From NCBI GenBank assembly GCA_964635065.1, contig CAZWMK010000111.1:1-6789 (forward strand): 6,789 nucleotides of DNA, in the 5' to 3' direction. Position 1 is the stretch's first letter; each line of letters starts with the position of its first letter. The translations under genes were made by a program, and so were the position numbers. The notes beneath the pieces are model-generated. The model made no database searches. It was given only the letters and a program-made list of their open reading frames with translations, and was not told the origin of the DNA. Shown here piece by piece: positions 5,512 through 6,789 of this stretch. The DNA comes from CAZWMK01 sp964635065. Its GTDB lineage: Bacteria > Pseudomonadota > Alphaproteobacteria > Sphingomonadales > Sphingomonadaceae.

Positions 5512-6547
5512 CCGGCACGAACCGCCAATGGTGTGTCGCCCGTCCGCATGAAGGCACGGGACTGGGCGGCATGAGCCTGTCACACGATCATTTCGCCCTG
5601 AACGAAACGGCAATCCCCGTACCAGCCGATGGGCAGCTTCTGATCCGGTCGGTCTATTTTTCGCCCGACCCGATGAACCACGCCTGGGTACGCGGCGTGC
5701 CGGGCCGCTTCGATCCCATCCCGGTCGGTGCCCCGATGCGGGGCGGCATCGCCGGGCGCGTCGTCGCGTCGCGCCATCCCGGCTTCAAGGTAGGCGATGG
5801 AGTCACCGGCTTTCTCGACTGGTCTGATTATTGCCTGTCCGATGGCACCGATCATACGGGCACGCCATTGCAACGCGTGCCGGATGGCGTGCCGCTGGCC
5901 AGCGGATTGGGCGCACTTGGCATGACAGGCCTGTGCGCCTGGCTTGGCCTCGCCGACATCGGCAAGCCGCAGCCGGGCGATACCGTGGTCGTGTCGGGTG
6001 CATCGGGGGCCATCGGTTCGATGGCGGGACAACTGGCAAAGCTGTGGGGCACACGTGTCATTGGCACGGCACGCGGCAAGGCAAAGTGCGAAATGGTCAT
6101 GGGCCTTGGTTTCGACGCCGTCATCGACCAGACCAGCGAGGATATGGTCGCACGTCTGGGCGAACTCTGCCCGAACGGCATCAATGTTTTTTTCGACAAT
6201 GTCGGCGGCCCGGTGCTTGATGCGGCACTGCTCAACATGGCCAGCCGCGGTCGAATCGTCATTTGCGGCGCCACCGCGCATTACGACGGCAAGGCTACAA
6301 TTTCACATCACACCATGCTCGCCGTGTTCGCGGCTGCACAATGGCGGGCTTCTTCTATTTCGATCATCTCGACCGCTGGCCGGAAGGCCGCGCCCGGATG
6401 GCGGACTGGCTGAAACAGGGCCTCATCCACGAAGCCTTCGACATTGCCACAGGGTTCGAGGCCGTGCCGGATGCGGCACTTGCGCAGTTCACAGGCGGCA
6501 ACATGGGTCGCAAACTCGTTCAGATCGCTGACGATTCCATACGCTGA
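5508..6547 (+). pseudogene. NADP-dependent medium-chain oxidoreductase (PTGR/CurA type), interrupted by a -1 frameshift
   Basis: Relatives reduce the C=C bond of alpha,beta-unsaturated ketones or aldehydes with NADPH, without zinc. The N-terminus MTGTNRQW (start 5508) is characteristic of the family. LGALGMTGLCAWLGL (134-148), the cofactor loop SGASGAIGS (163-171) and FDNVGG (229-234) follow, and ILxCGA-like VICGA is at 251-255. At codon 278 (6339) the frame is lost: the first frame continues into unrelated residues and stops at 6413. The expected ending MAGFFYFDHLDRWPEG through GNMGRKLVQI is found one frame back, from ATG 6341 to TGA 6545-6547. Restoring one base near 6339-6340 would give about 346 residues, the normal family length. 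No slippery heptamer is seen, so this is a recent mutation or a sequencing error. The C-terminal piece has an ATG but no ribosome binding site. Translation probably depends on coupling to the 12-codon leader. Confidence 0.85.
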
Positions 6548-6556
6548 CGATCATTT

Positions 6557-6593
6557 CCCCATGATGCGCACCGATTCGGCGCGCATCATGGGG
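6557..6593. repeat. Perfect 13-bp inverted repeat (long hairpin) after the oxidoreductase
   Basis: CCCCATGATGCGC (6557-6569) is followed after 11 bases by its exact complement GCGCATCATGGGG (6581-6593). The loop itself contains CCG-ATT-CGG, so after one mismatch three more pairs can form. It begins 10 bases after the oxidoreductase stop. Neither strand has a T tract after the stem, so it is not a standard intrinsic terminator. It could be a Rho-associated 3' hairpin, an RNA-stabilising element, or one copy of a dispersed palindromic repeat. Confidence 0.7.
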
Positions 6594-6789
6594 CTGAGAG
6601 TGGAGTACCGCCAGAATGGCGAGAATATTTCACTATAATTACAAGCTTTATGCTGATAGCCTTTGTTGTTGTGGGAATAGCCCAGATAAGCTATGCTGCA
6701 CTGCAGTATAACAAGAGCGAGGACGTCCATCAACGATGGAGCAGCGTGACATTTCGCACATCAAGCCACCGTCAACCATATTGACGGCG
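6594..6789. other. AT-rich tail without a confident gene
   Basis: From about 6615 to 6720 the sequence is visibly richer in A and T than the rest of the window and loses its third-position GC bias. A TATAAT at 6634-6639 has no good -35 at 16-18 bases. On the + strand an ATG at 6650 opens a 44-residue frame to TGA 6782-6784. Its start, MLIAFVVVGIAQISYAALQY, could form one membrane helix or a signal peptide, and the hydrophobic stretch extends upstream of the ATG (FTIITSF). No ribosome binding site precedes it. The stretch could be the edge of a different genomic segment or simple intergenic DNA. Confidence 0.35.
6769..6787. repeat. Short inverted repeat at the window edge
   Basis: CCGTCAA (6769-6775) and TTGACGG (6781-6787) form a perfect 7-bp dyad around CCATA. 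The right arm contains TTGAC, the core of a -35 hexamer, so it could belong to a promoter or operator of a gene beyond the window. What follows is cut off. Confidence 0.35.

Noticed and set aside
5580..6281. 233-codon open frame on the - strand opposite the oxidoreductase
   Set aside because: It mirrors the coding strand of a well-matched oxidoreductase, has no family motifs and is explained by GC-rich codon use.
6333..6345. Programmed -1 frameshifting in the oxidoreductase
   Set aside because: No X-XXY-YYZ slippery heptamer and no obvious downstream stimulatory structure. A single missing base explains the break more simply.
6634..6639. TATAAT as a promoter -10 element
   Set aside because: No -35-like hexamer at 16-18 bases and no extended -10 TG. 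In an AT-rich stretch the match is easily due to chance.
6551..6733. 60-codon - strand frame starting with a hydrophobic segment
   Set aside because: No ribosome binding site or recognisable family, and its last codons are made of the palindrome at 6557-6593, so it is probably a chance frame.

Overview
The window looks like chromosomal DNA from an alphaproteobacterium, most plausibly a sphingomonad (Sphingobium, Novosphingobium or Sphingopyxis type). The reasons are high GC with strong third-position GC bias, compact gene packing, and a set of catabolic oxidoreductases typical of that group. The assignment is an inference from style; no rRNA or other marker is present.

Left part (1-2953, + strand): the 3' end of an AMP-forming acyl-CoA synthetase is followed by a clear intrinsic terminator. 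Next comes a tight two-gene unit of a short-chain dehydrogenase/reductase (SDR) and the alpha subunit of a Rieske non-heme iron oxygenase, closed by a second intrinsic terminator. CoA ligase, dehydrogenase and ring-hydroxylating oxygenase together suggest degradation of an aromatic, alicyclic or steroid-like acid. The substrate cannot be read from the sequence, and no oxygenase beta subunit, ferredoxin or reductase is present.

Middle (2954-3612, + strand): a molybdenum cofactor guanylyltransferase (mobA). Its likely start, 3025, lies directly behind a plausible promoter, so the mRNA may be leaderless. It converges on a TetR-family regulator, and the two stop codons share one TTAA.

Right part (3609-6789): a TetR regulator and an NmrA-type NAD(P)-binding protein lie on the - strand. 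They are divergent from a medium-chain (zinc-independent, PTGR/CurA-type) NADP-dependent oxidoreductase on the + strand. The 121-base divergent region carries an inverted repeat whose arms supply a TTGC -35-like element in each direction, making it a candidate TetR operator. The oxidoreductase has no ribosome binding site of its own. A strong Shine-Dalgarno sequence instead drives a 12-codon leader ORF that overlaps the oxidoreductase start as ATGA. The oxidoreductase is broken by a one-base deletion near 6339, so it is a pseudogene or contains a sequencing error. Downstream are a perfect 13-bp hairpin without a T tract and an AT-rich tail with no confident gene.

I found no CRISPR array, tRNA, rRNA, transposase or phage gene. 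The points most worth a second look are the coupled leader ORF, the symmetric divergent control region and the frameshift; none proves a new biological system.
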